DNA of 52,894 bases from Fuerstiella sp. GTDB taxonomy: Bacteria; Planctomycetota; Planctomycetia; Planctomycetales; Planctomycetaceae. Each line of letters begins with the position of its first letter. Position 1 is the first letter of the stretch. Where the stretch lies: contig JALHMY010000070.1 in assembly GCA_022843805.1 (NCBI GenBank), positions 1-52,894 of the forward strand. Reading direction: 5' to 3'. This document shows positions 24,389 through 33,439 of this stretch, one piece after another. The notes beneath the pieces are model-generated. The model saw only the letters and a program-made list of their open reading frames with translations. It made no database searches and was not told the origin of the DNA. The position numbers and the translations under genes are program-made.

Positions 24389-26255
24389 CGACCATCATTC
24401 TCATTCGCACGAGTTCCGGAGTAAAGCTGTCGGCATGACTCAGCAACGCTTCTCGTTCCTCTGTGGCACACTCGAGCAATCGGGGTCTCAATGCCTGCCA
24501 AAGCACCAGTACCTCATCGCACCGAGCCTGTAACATGGCCTGTTTGCGAGCAGAATTGCCGAGTGATTCCAGTTCCTGACAGCGAGTCAGAAGGTTGTCA
24601 GTATCTCGCTGAATACTTCGATCCTGATTGCCAGGACGAGCCTGCCAGCGCCGAACAGCAGACTGCATGCTTTCGGCCAGTCCGACGAGACTGGCGGCCT
24701 GCTGACTGACAACCCTCTGGTCAAAAGCCACGGAGACACCAAGAATGGATCGCAGTGATTCCAGCGACTGTGCGGCCACGTCGGCACGACGACGAGATTC
24801 CGGAGCTTTCAGAGGTTCGATGTAATAGGAAAACAGCCGCCACGATTCATCAAGATAAAACCAGGCTTCATTGATGGCCATGGTACCTTCCTGACGTGCA
24901 ACAATGTCAGCCAGGTTTTCTGCAGAACCGGCGAGCTCATCGGCTGAAATGGCAATCGAACGATGATCCCTCAGCAGAATGAGCTGTTCCAGAGTAATCG
25001 TTCTAAACAGGTCACCCAGATCTCTCTGTACCGCCTGAACGAGCTGTTGTACCAAAGCGGGATCAACTCCAAACTCAAGCCGCAATAGCTGATGAATTGT
25101 CGCGTGAATCTCCTGGATTCGGCCGGTAGCCCGCACCACTCCACGTGCCGAATACGCTGCAAGCTCCGGGCGGACCTGCTGCCACGACTGAAAAAGACTC
25201 TGATATTCACTGACCATTGTTCGGAACGGAACCTGCTCGGAAGCCATATTCGCAAGCAACTGAGCTCGATCCTGAAGCCTGCGCAAACTGCTGGTCGTTC
25301 GAGATCGACCGGCCCCTGACGGTCCGGACGGCTGAGAATAACTGACCTCGTCTGCCAGAACGCGAAATTCGGAAGTCAGGGCGTCAGCGGCGCGCACCAG
25401 TTCCCTTCCATCAAAACGTTCCTGTATACCGAGAATACGGCAGTATTGAGCATCGAGCCCGTCGATGCGATTGATGCACTCCAGAGATTGCGGGCTGATA
25501 CCATTCGCGCTGCGCAGGTTGTATGAGAGTGATTTCCATTCAGCGTTCAGCGACAGAAATGCGGGGGTTAATCCGCGATGATCACGTTCAATGTCTGCTC
25601 GCTGACGCACGGATGCGGCCGTGGCCTGCAGGCGCAGTGCATCAGCGAGCCATCTGCGTACCTCAAAACTGCGACGCGCATCGGTATTCAACAGTGCTGT
25701 CAAAGTCGCCAGTTCCTGAGCATATCCGCTGACCACGGGACGCAACTGCACAAGCTCAGCCGTTATCTGACCCGGCGCAGTCCCCTGACCCGGCGCTGGC
25801 CCCTGACCCGGGCCCCGCCCGGGACGCAGATTACCTCGCCCCTGCTCTCGTTCCAGCTGCGATTCCACGAGAGCTTTCAGGAGACCCTTAACAACTTCTT
25901 TTCCACTATCTCTTTCCTGAGCGTGTACACTGGCAGGGCTGAAGACAGTACACATGAGCAGAATTGTCAGCAATCCCCGGCGGTAGCGTTTCCCCGAAGT
26001 CTCTGGTTCACATTCCGGATATCTTCTCCAGCGAAATTCTGACCGGAATGCTCCCGATGGCTGGCAACTTTCCCTGCCGACAATGACCGGAACTGCTTCG
26101 GAAGTGACTGAAGACACACCTTCGGCAACCGAGCCTGAAGGAACAGAATTTCCAAAACGAGCCGTCGGGGGCGACCAGGACGCGCATCGACTCATAATCA
26201 ATACTCCATTAATGATAACATCATTCGATGATGCTGGCCTCAGACACCAAATCAA
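24381..26255 (-). CDS. Secreted helical protein of unknown function
   Basis: I do not recognise the family. The predicted 624-residue protein has a hydrophobic signal-like segment unusually far in (about residues 93-113, RRGLLTILLMCTVFSPASVH then AQ). The true start may therefore be later than 26255, or the N-terminus may be a long tail; ATG 26195 is another option. A Gly/Pro/Gln repeat (GRGPGQGPAPGQGTAPGQ) follows near residue 145. The remaining ~460 residues are almost all helical, with leucine- and arginine-rich segments and regular Ala/Gln/Glu spacing, suggesting helical bundles. It ends 8 nt into the sulfatase-fold gene, so the two are translationally linked and may act together in the periplasm. 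Confidence 0.7.
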   Translation of the reverse strand: MIWCLRPASSNDVIINGVLIMSRCASWSPPTARFGNSVPSGSVAEGVSSVTSEAVPVIVGRESCQPSGAFRSEFRWRRYPECEPETSGKRYRRGLLTILLMCTVFSPASVHAQERDSGKEVVKGLLKALVESQLEREQGRGNLRPGRGPGQGPAPGQGTAPGQITAELVQLRPVVSGYAQELATLTALLNTDARRSFEVRRWLADALRLQATAASVRQRADIERDHRGLTPAFLSLNAEWKSLSYNLRSANGISPQSLECINRIDGLDAQYCRILGIQERFDGRELVRAADALTSEFRVLADEVSYSQPSGPSGAGRSRTTSSLRRLQDRAQLLANMASEQVPFRTMVSEYQSLFQSWQQVRPELAAYSARGVVRATGRIQEIHATIHQLLRLEFGVDPALVQQLVQAVQRDLGDLFRTITLEQLILLRDHRSIAISADELAGSAENLADIVARQEGTMAINEAWFYLDESWRLFSYYIEPLKAPESRRRADVAAQSLESLRSILGVSVAFDQRVVSQQAASLVGLAESMQSAVRRWQARPGNQDRSIQRDTDNLLTRCQELESLGNSARKQAMLQARCDEVLVLWQALRPRLLECATEEREALLSHADSFTPELVRMRMMVGE

Positions 26256-26493
26256 CGCATCCGGGGACAGGCCGAACTCTGCATTCAGGGAAGTCTATCG
26301 CAGCGCACACGAGTTGTCCCCTTCAAACCCTCACTTTGAGCAGAATCGTCAGGACCGTCAAATTCAGCTGACAGCGGGCTGTCTGGTCGGAGAAATTGTG
26401 ACGATTTTTGCGATCGGCGGAAATTTCGACCTACGGTTCCAAATGAGTGTTTCTCCCCCTGGGTTCTCCTGTGAGTCATACAGGTTCTTTCAA

Positions 26494-26940
26494 ATGCAGC
26501 CAGTCCAATTTCAGAGATCAGGGAAAACCAGCACTGAATCGGGGCAGGCCTCTGCTCTCCAAAAACGCCGGGCAGTCGCGGCGATGGAGACAGCCGTCGT
26601 ATTACCGCTTCTTGTGACCCTCGTTTTTGGTGCGATCGAAATATCCAATGCGGTCTTTTTGAAGCAGTCGCTGAATATGGCTGCTTATGAAGCTGCCAAA
26701 GTGATTACCGCTCCAGGCAGCAATGACACTTTCGCCCGACTCCGCTGCCAGGAAGTGCTCAATGTTCGCAAGGTCACTTCGCACACACTCACATTTTCAC
26801 CAAATGTCACCGCCCTGACACCTCGCGGTACACAGGTAACCATAACCGTTGAAGCCTCGGCATCTAATCTCTCATACGGCCCGTTAAGGTTCATGACGGG
26901 CCGTACGATTCGGTCGAGTGTTGTGATGGTAAGACTGTAG
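26494..26940 (+). CDS. TadE-like pseudopilin
   Basis: This 148-residue protein has the TadE signature. A short positively charged N-terminus (KRRAVAAMETAVVLPLL) leads into a ~22-residue membrane helix with the conserved Glu at +5 of the presumed cleavage region. It is followed by a helix FLKQSLNMAAYEAAKV and a beta-rich C-terminus. TadE/TadF proteins are minor pseudopilins of Tad/Flp systems, or assemble similar surface fibres. ATG 26494 is chosen because it precedes the basic region; in-frame codons upstream run into non-coding-like sequence. It heads a trio with the VWA gene and a second TadE. Confidence 0.8.
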   Translation: MQPVQFQRSGKTSTESGQASALQKRRAVAAMETAVVLPLLVTLVFGAIEISNAVFLKQSLNMAAYEAAKVITAPGSNDTFARLRCQEVLNVRKVTSHTLTFSPNVTALTPRGTQVTITVEASASNLSYGPLRFMTGRTIRSSVVMVRL

Positions 26941-27089
26941 TCAGTAGTCAGTGAGTTCTGTTCAAAACCGGAATCGGATCTTTCCGGCATTCAGGATTTC
27001 CCCCCGACAAATCCATTGGACTCGCCCTGAGCACCCGCTCAGATATCAGCAGTCCAAAGACAAAATCCGGCTTTTGAGAGACTTTTGAA

Positions 27090-28307
27090 ATGAAGATTTT
27101 TCGACGATTCAAATGGAATCACTCCGAAGAACGTCGCGGGGCGGCCCACGTGCTGATCGCTGCGATGTTGTTTGCCTTCGTGGTCACAGCTGCTCTGACA
27201 GTCGACTTCGCCTACATGCAGCTGATTCGAACAGAACTGCGAACAGCAACTGACGCGGCAGCCAAAGCGGGAGCAGAAGCACTCGCCCGCACTCAAAGTC
27301 CGGATGCTGCCATTGCCGCAGCAGTGCAGTACGCAAACAGCAATCGAGTGGCCGGACGATCATTTCAGATCCGAAACAATGATGTGACTCTCGGCCGAGT
27401 CAGCGGCCAGAACAACGGTACCTGGACGTTTACTGCAGGCGGAACACCGTTTAATTCAGTTCGCGTCAACGGAAGACTTACGAACAGCTCACTGCATGGC
27501 ACAATTCCAACGTTTTTTGGTCCGGCTTTCGGACACGCCGGGTTTTCAACGTCTCAGCAGGCAACTGCAGGACAACAGGAAGTCGAAGTCTGCCTGTGCC
27601 TGGACCGCTCCGGGTCAATGCTGTTTGATATGTCAGGGACAGACTTCGTCTATCCTCCAAACAATCCACGGCTTTCAACCTTTACAGCCTGGGGTGCAAT
27701 GTGGCAAAACCACTTATCCGCCCCACACCCCACGGACAGCCGGTGGGCTGTACTTTCTCGAGCTGTAAATACATTCCTCACTGAGGCAGGCGGTTTCCAG
27801 TATCCTCCCCGAACGTCACTCGTCACCTGGGGAACCAACTACACCATGCCGATTGCACCCAGCACGTTCTTCCCGGTGGTCCAGACAGACCATGCCCTGC
27901 CAGCGAGTGTCGGATTCGACTGGAGCACGAACAAGACATCAATCGAGACGGCCATCACCACACGAGGTCAGAATCCCATGATGGGAGGAACAAATTTGTC
28001 GGCTGGTCTTGACCGTGCCGTTGCTGTACTGACCGGTGCGAATTCCCGACCGCTGTCCAACAAAATCGTGATCCTCCTGACCGACGGTATGTGGAATGAC
28101 GGACGTGACCCGGTACTGGCGGCACAGGATGCAGCAAATGCCGGTATTGTCGTGCATACGGTGAGTATGCTCACCGCAACTCAGGCAACACTGAGTCAGG
28201 TGTCGTCAATCACCGGTGGCCAGTACTATGCCACTCAGAACGAAGCCCAGCTGCAGAACGCTTTCCGCGAACTGGCTCGTTCTCTCCCCATCGTGCTGAC
28301 CGACTGA
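27090..28307 (+). CDS. TadG-like von Willebrand factor A protein
   Basis: This 405-residue protein begins with a short basic stretch and a pilin-like helix (RRGAAHVLIAAMLFAFVVTAALTV split over residues 15-40). A TadG-type domain with AATDAAAKAGAEALA follows. The VWA domain has the metal-ion site DRSGSM (from Asp172), a conserved Thr in MGGTNLSAGL and Asp in ILLTDGMWNDG. The complete MIDAS suggests ligand adhesion in the periplasm or at the surface. The two flanking TadE genes are on the same strand at short spacing (150 and 105 nt), so the three probably form one unit. The ATPase, secretin and Flp pilin genes of a full Tad locus are missing from the window. Confidence 0.85.
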   Translation: MKIFRRFKWNHSEERRGAAHVLIAAMLFAFVVTAALTVDFAYMQLIRTELRTATDAAAKAGAEALARTQSPDAAIAAAVQYANSNRVAGRSFQIRNNDVTLGRVSGQNNGTWTFTAGGTPFNSVRVNGRLTNSSLHGTIPTFFGPAFGHAGFSTSQQATAGQQEVEVCLCLDRSGSMLFDMSGTDFVYPPNNPRLSTFTAWGAMWQNHLSAPHPTDSRWAVLSRAVNTFLTEAGGFQYPPRTSLVTWGTNYTMPIAPSTFFPVVQTDHALPASVGFDWSTNKTSIETAITTRGQNPMMGGTNLSAGLDRAVAVLTGANSRPLSNKIVILLTDGMWNDGRDPVLAAQDAANAGIVVHTVSMLTATQATLSQVSSITGGQYYATQNEAQLQNAFRELARSLPIVLTD

Positions 28308-28412
28308 AATCAGACGAACTCTCGTTTTTGGTTTTTGGCAGACCAGCCTTATGTCATGCTGAATCTCGCCATATCAGCTATTTCCTGTACCTGTTTTCCA
28401 GTTCGCAGAATC

Positions 28413-28826
28413 ATGAAAAAGCAACTCAAAAAATCGATTCAGACAGCTGCCAGTAGAGGTACCTCGAAACCTCGGGGTACCGTTGCTGTCGAACTCGCTG
28501 TCGTCTCACCACTGATCTTCCTGCTGTTTCTTGGTGGCCTCGAAATGACGGCACTGAATTTTGTGAGGCAAACCGCAGGAAATGCCTCTTACGAAGCAGC
28601 TCGCAGAGCCATCATTCCCGGTGGCACTACGGCTCAGGCTCAGGCCGAAGCGATGCGTCTGATGAACGCCATGGGTGTCGGCAATGGAGCAACCGTCACG
28701 GTAACAAACACAACTCAGAGCGTACGAGTTGATATTGCAGTCCCGGCAGCAAACCATTCGTGGGGACTCGTGCGTTTTTGTGGTGGACTGACATTGCGAC
28801 AGTCCTGCATTCTCTCCAAAGAGTAA
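28413..28826 (+). CDS. TadE-like pseudopilin
   Basis: This 137-residue second TadE protein has a basic N-terminus (MKKQLKKSIQTAASRGTSKP), the core TVAVELAVVSPLIFLLFLGG with the conserved Glu, then NFVRQTAGNASYEAARRAI. It is similar in layout to the one at 26494. ATG 28413 is preferred over 28335 because the latter adds a Cys-rich, non-family leader. It is probably a partner of the VWA protein just upstream. Confidence 0.8.
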   Translation: MKKQLKKSIQTAASRGTSKPRGTVAVELAVVSPLIFLLFLGGLEMTALNFVRQTAGNASYEAARRAIIPGGTTAQAQAEAMRLMNAMGVGNGATVTVTNTTQSVRVDIAVPAANHSWGLVRFCGGLTLRQSCILSKE

Positions 28827-29284
28827 GAACCCTGCTTCGATTCCGGCCAGCTCACCGAATAGCACCAATACCGCCAATGACCATCGGTGAGCGGTCCAGC
28901 CCCAGAAAACTGAACAAAAAAACACCAGCAGCCAGTTCGATCAGGAAAATCGTGTTAATCCCGCCATGCGGCATTCCAAAGCGCATTGATTGAAGTTATG
29001 CTGCCTGACTTTGATCAAAATTCTCTGGGTTTTGACAGCAATAGGTCGCTTTGTACATCGGCACACGTGGTAAAAATTCCGTGTAATGATCTTGGGACTT
29101 GTCTGAAACTGGTGAATGTCTGAAGGGTGTTTCGTCGATCGTTGAAGACAATCGCAGGCTGGTCTTCGAAGTCCCCCTTCAAATTGAGATATCAGCATCG
29201 CTGCGTTGTGCTTCGCAGTGTAAAAACGTGCAAAATCAGTAATCGTTCAGTGACCCGGGCGGAAACGGGGACAGGAAGAAAATC
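28827..29284. other. Intergenic region, nothing identified
   Basis: I see no gene or strong structure in these ~460 nt. The promoter for the small basic protein should lie near the right end. Confidence 0.35.
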
Positions 29285-29386
29285 ATGGCGAAGACACAGA
29301 GAAAACTGAAAAAGGCAAATCATGGGCGTCGTCCAGCCAGTTCCAAGGCCCGCCGACTGAAACGTCGGCATGTCAAGCTATCGTGA
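29285..29386 (+). CDS. 33-residue highly basic protein, possibly ribosome-associated
   Basis: The reading frame begins ATGGCGAAGACACAGAG with an AGGAAGAAA ribosome site and encodes MAKTQRKLKKANHGRRPA... ending at TGA 29384-29386. Nearly half of the residues are Lys or Arg and none are acidic. The composition and the KKANHGRRP segment resemble small ribosomal proteins (bL34/bL36 class) or the short basic proteins reported in planctomycetes and chlamydiae. A clear intrinsic terminator follows 42 nt later, so it is a single-gene unit. I cannot name the family with certainty. It is an RNA-binding candidate. Confidence 0.65.
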   Translation: MAKTQRKLKKANHGRRPASSKARRLKRRHVKLS

Positions 29387-29428
29387 ACAAACGCCGTTCC
29401 AGACGGACGTTTCAATCAGCAATCTGCA

Positions 29429-29466
29429 GCCCGGTATACCAAAAGTTACCGGGCTTTGATTGTTTT
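29429..29466 (+). terminator. Rho-independent terminator after the small basic protein
   Basis: GCCCGGTA (29429-29436) pairs perfectly with TACCGGGC (29447-29454), with a 10-nt loop and a T-rich tail TTTGATTGTTTT. Strong candidate. Confidence 0.75.
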
Positions 29467-29871
29467 ATGACACCCAGGAATGCTTCCCCTGAAACTGCAG
29501 AAACAGTAGCGATGATCTGCCGAGTATGACGGATGGATAATCTTTAGTGTCTGTCTCGACCTTGTTACTGAGGCAGGTATACTGCCTGCCGATTGTTCTA
29601 CGGCAGAAACTGCCCCACATTCCCGTCTGAGCGTTTGCTGCGAGCTATGCTGAGACTGTTTTTGAGCTTTAGGGTCGAATTGCGAACTGCATCGAATTCT
29701 GTGTCGAACGGAATCTGTGCCGCAGTCCAATGGTCTTTGGAATGCTGATGGCAACTTCGACGCAGGTTTGCCGGTAGTCATGCCCTCGTGTTGCGAATGT
29801 TGGTTTGCACCAGAGTGGATTTGGAAAGTGGTTTAGATTGTCCGTGATCTGTTTCCTCGAAAGGGAGACCC
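29467..29871. other. Intergenic region upstream of glucan phosphorylase
   Basis: No gene is seen. A small stem AGGCAG-gtata-CTGCCT (29571-29587) and a CTGCCG/CGGCAG stem overlapping it could form a leader structure for the phosphorylase mRNA. No clear promoter was found. Confidence 0.35.
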
Positions 29872-32025
29872 ATGTCCGAGAAGGTGGCGCAGTTATCGAT
29901 TCACGAAAAACTGTCGAAACTGGCTGCGAATCTCTGGTGGAGCTGGGACCCGGAAGTCACCGAGCTTTTTCGGCTGATTGACCGTGAGTTGTTTGACCGA
30001 TTCAACCACAACCCCGTTCTTCTGCTGAAAGAATATACGCCGGAACGCCTTGAGGAACGTGTTCGAGAAGGCGTGCTGCATTCTCGAATTCACTGGGCTT
30101 TTCGAAGATTTCGCGAATATGCTGAAGCCAGTACAACATGGGGATCAACCCACGCTGCCATTCTGGGCCAGGGTCCGGTGGCCTATTTTTCTGCAGAATT
30201 TGGGTTGCATGAGTCGCTGCCGATTTACTCCGGAGGACTGGGTGTACTCGCCGGAGACCATCTGAAAAGCGCTTCTGATCTGGGCCTGCCTCTGGTGGCT
30301 GTAGGCCTGTTTTATCATGAAGGCTACTTTTCACAGGCAATTGACAGCGCTGGCTGGCAAAAAGAAGCCTACCCAAGACTGTCACCCGCATCTCTGCCTC
30401 TTTCCGTGGTCGAAAATGCTTCCGGTCCGGTCCTGATCTCCGTGGAAACCCGACGCGGCAGCATTCATGCCCGAATCCTGAAACTTGCAGTGGGTCGTAT
30501 CGACCTGTATTTGCTGGATGCTGATGTACCCCAGAATTCGCCGGAAGACCGACACCTGACAGCCCGACTCTACGGAGGTGATCAGCGAACCAGAATTCGA
30601 CAGGAACTGCTGCTTGGAGTTGGCGGAGTCAAAGCCCTGAAGGCACTCGGAATTTTGCCTAACGTGATCCATATGAATGAAGGGCACTCCGCCTTTGCTC
30701 CCCTGGAAGTCATTCGCCAGCGGATGCAGGACGATGGCCTGCCATTCGATCGAGCCCTGAGAGACACGGCGGCACAGTGTGTCTTTACGACACATACACC
30801 GGTTCCCGCAGGACATGACCGATTTGACGAAAGTCTGATTGAAGAGCATCTCGGCCCACTCGGCGATTCACTGGGACTTGGTACACACGGCCTGATGGGC
30901 CTGGGACGCGTTGATCCTCAGCACCACGGTGAAACATTCTGTATGACGGTGCTGGCTCTCAAGCTGTGCCGAATTGCCAACGGTGTCTCAAGTTTGCATG
31001 GTGTTGTGAGTCGCGAGATGTGGGCCAGCCTGTGGCCCTGGCGCAGCGTTGAGGAAATCCCGATCGGGCATATCACCAACGGCGTTCATGTTCCAACATG
31101 GCTGGCCGCTCAGATGCGAGTTCTCTATGACCGGGTTCTCCCGGAAAACTGGTATCAGCGCACAGGGGAACCCGATGTCTGGCGCAGTTTTGAAACGATT
31201 ACTCCGGGAGAACTATGGGAAGTTCACTCCGCCCTGAAGAACCGCCTGATCGCCTACGCTCGTCTGGAAGCCACCGAACAGGCCAAACGTCGCGGAGAAG
31301 ATCCATCAGTGGTTGCAGCGATGGAAATGATGTTCGACCCTCGCGCGCTGACCATCGGTTTTGCCCGCCGTTTTGCTCCCTATAAACGGGCCGATCTGAT
31401 TCTCAAGGACCTCGATTTTCTTGCCAAACTGATCGCCAGCACCGATCGCCCTCTGCAGTTCATCTTTGCCGGTAAAGCACATCCCGCAGATGAACGAGGC
31501 AAACAGATCCTGCAACAAATCTTCCGGCTAACACGTGAAGAACCTTTCCGCGGCCGCGTGCTGATCCTCGAAAACTACAACATCGATATGGGTCGGCAGC
31601 TGGTTCAGGGTGTGGACGTCTGGCTGAACAATCCGCGCCGCCCCCTGGAAGCTTCAGGAACCAGCGGCCAAAAAGTCGTACTGAACGGCGGACTGAACTG
31701 TTCTGTCCTCGATGGATGGTGGGCTGAAGCCTACGATGGCAAAAATGGCTTTGCCATCGGTACGGGCCGCACTCACAGCAATCAGGAAATTCAGGATAGC
31801 CGTGATGGTGAAGATTTGTATCGTGTGCTGACGGAAGAAGTGATTCCTCTGTATTTTGATCGTGATCGCGACGACCTGCCTCAGCAGTGGATTTCCCGTA
31901 TGAAACGAGCGATCAGAACACTGGGATGGCGGTTCAATGCCGACCGAATGGTGATGGATTATGCGACGCACGCATACGTTCCCGCTGCAGGCGGGCTTAG
32001 CTGTTCGATCGTTTCCATGCCCTGA
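29872..32025 (+). CDS. Alpha-glucan (glycogen/maltodextrin) phosphorylase
   Basis: The enzyme releases glucose-1-phosphate from alpha-1,4-glucans using phosphate and pyridoxal phosphate. The 717-residue protein is of the shorter subfamily, with an N-terminal DUF3417 domain (KLAANLWWSWDPEVTELF), then a catalytic part with AEFGLHESLPIYSGGLGVLAGDH, HMNEGHSAF, the phosphorylase region FARRFAPYKRADL, and the cofactor-binding Lys601 in EASGTSGQKVVLNGGLN, followed by SVLDGWWAEAY. In the family the motif is usually SGMK; here Gln replaces Met. A GGGAG ribosome site precedes the ATG. The gene stands alone, with no glg cluster in view. Confidence 0.93.
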   Translation: MSEKVAQLSIHEKLSKLAANLWWSWDPEVTELFRLIDRELFDRFNHNPVLLLKEYTPERLEERVREGVLHSRIHWAFRRFREYAEASTTWGSTHAAILGQGPVAYFSAEFGLHESLPIYSGGLGVLAGDHLKSASDLGLPLVAVGLFYHEGYFSQAIDSAGWQKEAYPRLSPASLPLSVVENASGPVLISVETRRGSIHARILKLAVGRIDLYLLDADVPQNSPEDRHLTARLYGGDQRTRIRQELLLGVGGVKALKALGILPNVIHMNEGHSAFAPLEVIRQRMQDDGLPFDRALRDTAAQCVFTTHTPVPAGHDRFDESLIEEHLGPLGDSLGLGTHGLMGLGRVDPQHHGETFCMTVLALKLCRIANGVSSLHGVVSREMWASLWPWRSVEEIPIGHITNGVHVPTWLAAQMRVLYDRVLPENWYQRTGEPDVWRSFETITPGELWEVHSALKNRLIAYARLEATEQAKRRGEDPSVVAAMEMMFDPRALTIGFARRFAPYKRADLILKDLDFLAKLIASTDRPLQFIFAGKAHPADERGKQILQQIFRLTREEPFRGRVLILENYNIDMGRQLVQGVDVWLNNPRRPLEASGTSGQKVVLNGGLNCSVLDGWWAEAYDGKNGFAIGTGRTHSNQEIQDSRDGEDLYRVLTEEVIPLYFDRDRDDLPQQWISRMKRAIRTLGWRFNADRMVMDYATHAYVPAAGGLSCSIVSMP

Positions 32026-32437
32026 CGCCCGTCAGGCCAGTACCGGGTTTTACCGGGTTTGAACGGTGAGCCGGCACGGCTTTACGTCCGGCTTTCGCCA
32101 AATTGACCACTAAATCCCTCATCGGCCCCGAAATCCCCGCTTTCAGCGTTTTCCGCTTTTGCGGAAAACACGTACACAGTATTCGCCGATTGACAGATTA
32201 TGTGTCTCCCTCTAATGTTCCTGTACCCTCTTCGACGATTTTCCCGGCAAATGTGAAGTCTTTTGCTTTTTTCAGACACCGTCTGGCAGGCTCATTGGCG
32301 GCAGGCTGAGTGGCGGAAGGCTGTCCAGGATCCATGGGGATGGATCTCTGCCGTTGAGATGTGGGGTCGCGGTCGTACAGACATTCGAAAACTGTCCGTT
32401 CACTGCGCTTTGGGGCTTACTTTAACAGGTGCATGAC
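32026..32437. other. Intergenic region with one hairpin
   Basis: The only structure is a 9-bp stem GTTTTCCGC (32148-32156) / GCGGAAAAC (32161-32169) with a TTTT loop. It is 120 nt after the phosphorylase stop and might be a terminator or processing site, but there is no T-tract after it. Two direct TACCGGGTTT units lie near 32041-32060. Confidence 0.45.
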
Positions 32438-33436
32438 ATGTTGGGGACATTTGGACGAATCGGGCTAATTGCCTGCTGTTGCCTGACAACTTTCGGCACT
32501 GTTCACGGTCAGGGCGGCTGGGCTGACCAGCTGGTAGACAAACGCAGGATTGACTTTGGCGTCGTTGCTACAGGTGCCGATACGGCAGATGTCATCACAG
32601 TAACCAACAAAACGGGCAACACAATTCATATCAGCGGTGTCTCCACGGCCTGCACCTGCGCACAGGCTGGCCAGCCATCGTCGACACTGCTTCAGCCCGG
32701 TGAATCGGCAACGGTGGAAATCCGTCTGAATACAAAACAGTTCAGCAAAAAACGTGACACCTCCCTCACCATTTTCTTTGACAGTCCGCAGTATGGTTCC
32801 GTAACGATACCGATCTCTGCATATATCCGAACCGACGTTGTCTTTGATCCGGGGATCGTTCGGTTTGGTAACGTTGAATTCGGAACGCCGTCTCAGGTTG
32901 TGGTGCGAGTTTCCTACGCAGGTCGTCCGGACTGGAAGATTACGGACGTTAAGATGGGAAGTTCCGACCTCTCTGCCACTCTGAAGGAACTTCGCCGACA
33001 AGGCGGCTATGTCGACTATGAACTGACTGTAAAACTTGGCAATACTGCAAAACCACAGCGGCTGCGGGATATTGTGACTCTCGTGACGGATGACGAAGCC
33101 AGCCCCCGAGTGCCCCTCATGGTTGAAGGAATCATTGTTCCGGATATCTCAATCTCCCCGGAAAACGTACAGATTCGTCCGCTGTCGCCTGGTGAATCAA
33201 CCAATGTTCGAGTCGTTATTAAGGGCACAAAGCCTTTTGTGGTCGAAGACGTTAACTGCAAAGATATGACGGATTGCTTTCACGTGAAACTGGATGCCAA
33301 GTCGAACAAACTGTGCTTTGTGGACATTCGGTTCGTTGCTCCTGAGAAAAAGGGCAAGTTCTCAGAACCAATGCTCGTCAAAATCGAAGGCCGGGAAGAA
33401 CCCGTCCAGTTTATGGTGAGCGGTGAGATCAACTGA
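32438..33436 (+). CDS. Exported DUF1573 protein
   Basis: A 332-residue protein with a signal peptide (MLGTFGRIGLIACCCLTTFG, cleavage near VHGQ). An Ig/ASPM-SPD-2-like DUF1573 domain follows: IDFGVVATGADTADVITVTN, then the conserved Cys pair in STACTCAQAGQP, LLQPGESATVEIRLNT and further beta domains to the C-terminus. Planctomycetes carry many such proteins; the CxC-containing loop is the family hallmark. The function is unknown, presumably a periplasmic binding or scaffold protein. ATG 32438 is favoured over GTG 32429 because AGGTG stands at good spacing before it. A second DUF1573 protein is at 47697-48926. Confidence 0.85.
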   Translation: MLGTFGRIGLIACCCLTTFGTVHGQGGWADQLVDKRRIDFGVVATGADTADVITVTNKTGNTIHISGVSTACTCAQAGQPSSTLLQPGESATVEIRLNTKQFSKKRDTSLTIFFDSPQYGSVTIPISAYIRTDVVFDPGIVRFGNVEFGTPSQVVVRVSYAGRPDWKITDVKMGSSDLSATLKELRRQGGYVDYELTVKLGNTAKPQRLRDIVTLVTDDEASPRVPLMVEGIIVPDISISPENVQIRPLSPGESTNVRVVIKGTKPFVVEDVNCKDMTDCFHVKLDAKSNKLCFVDIRFVAPEKKGKFSEPMLVKIEGREEPVQFMVSGEIN

Positions 33437-33439
33437 TTG

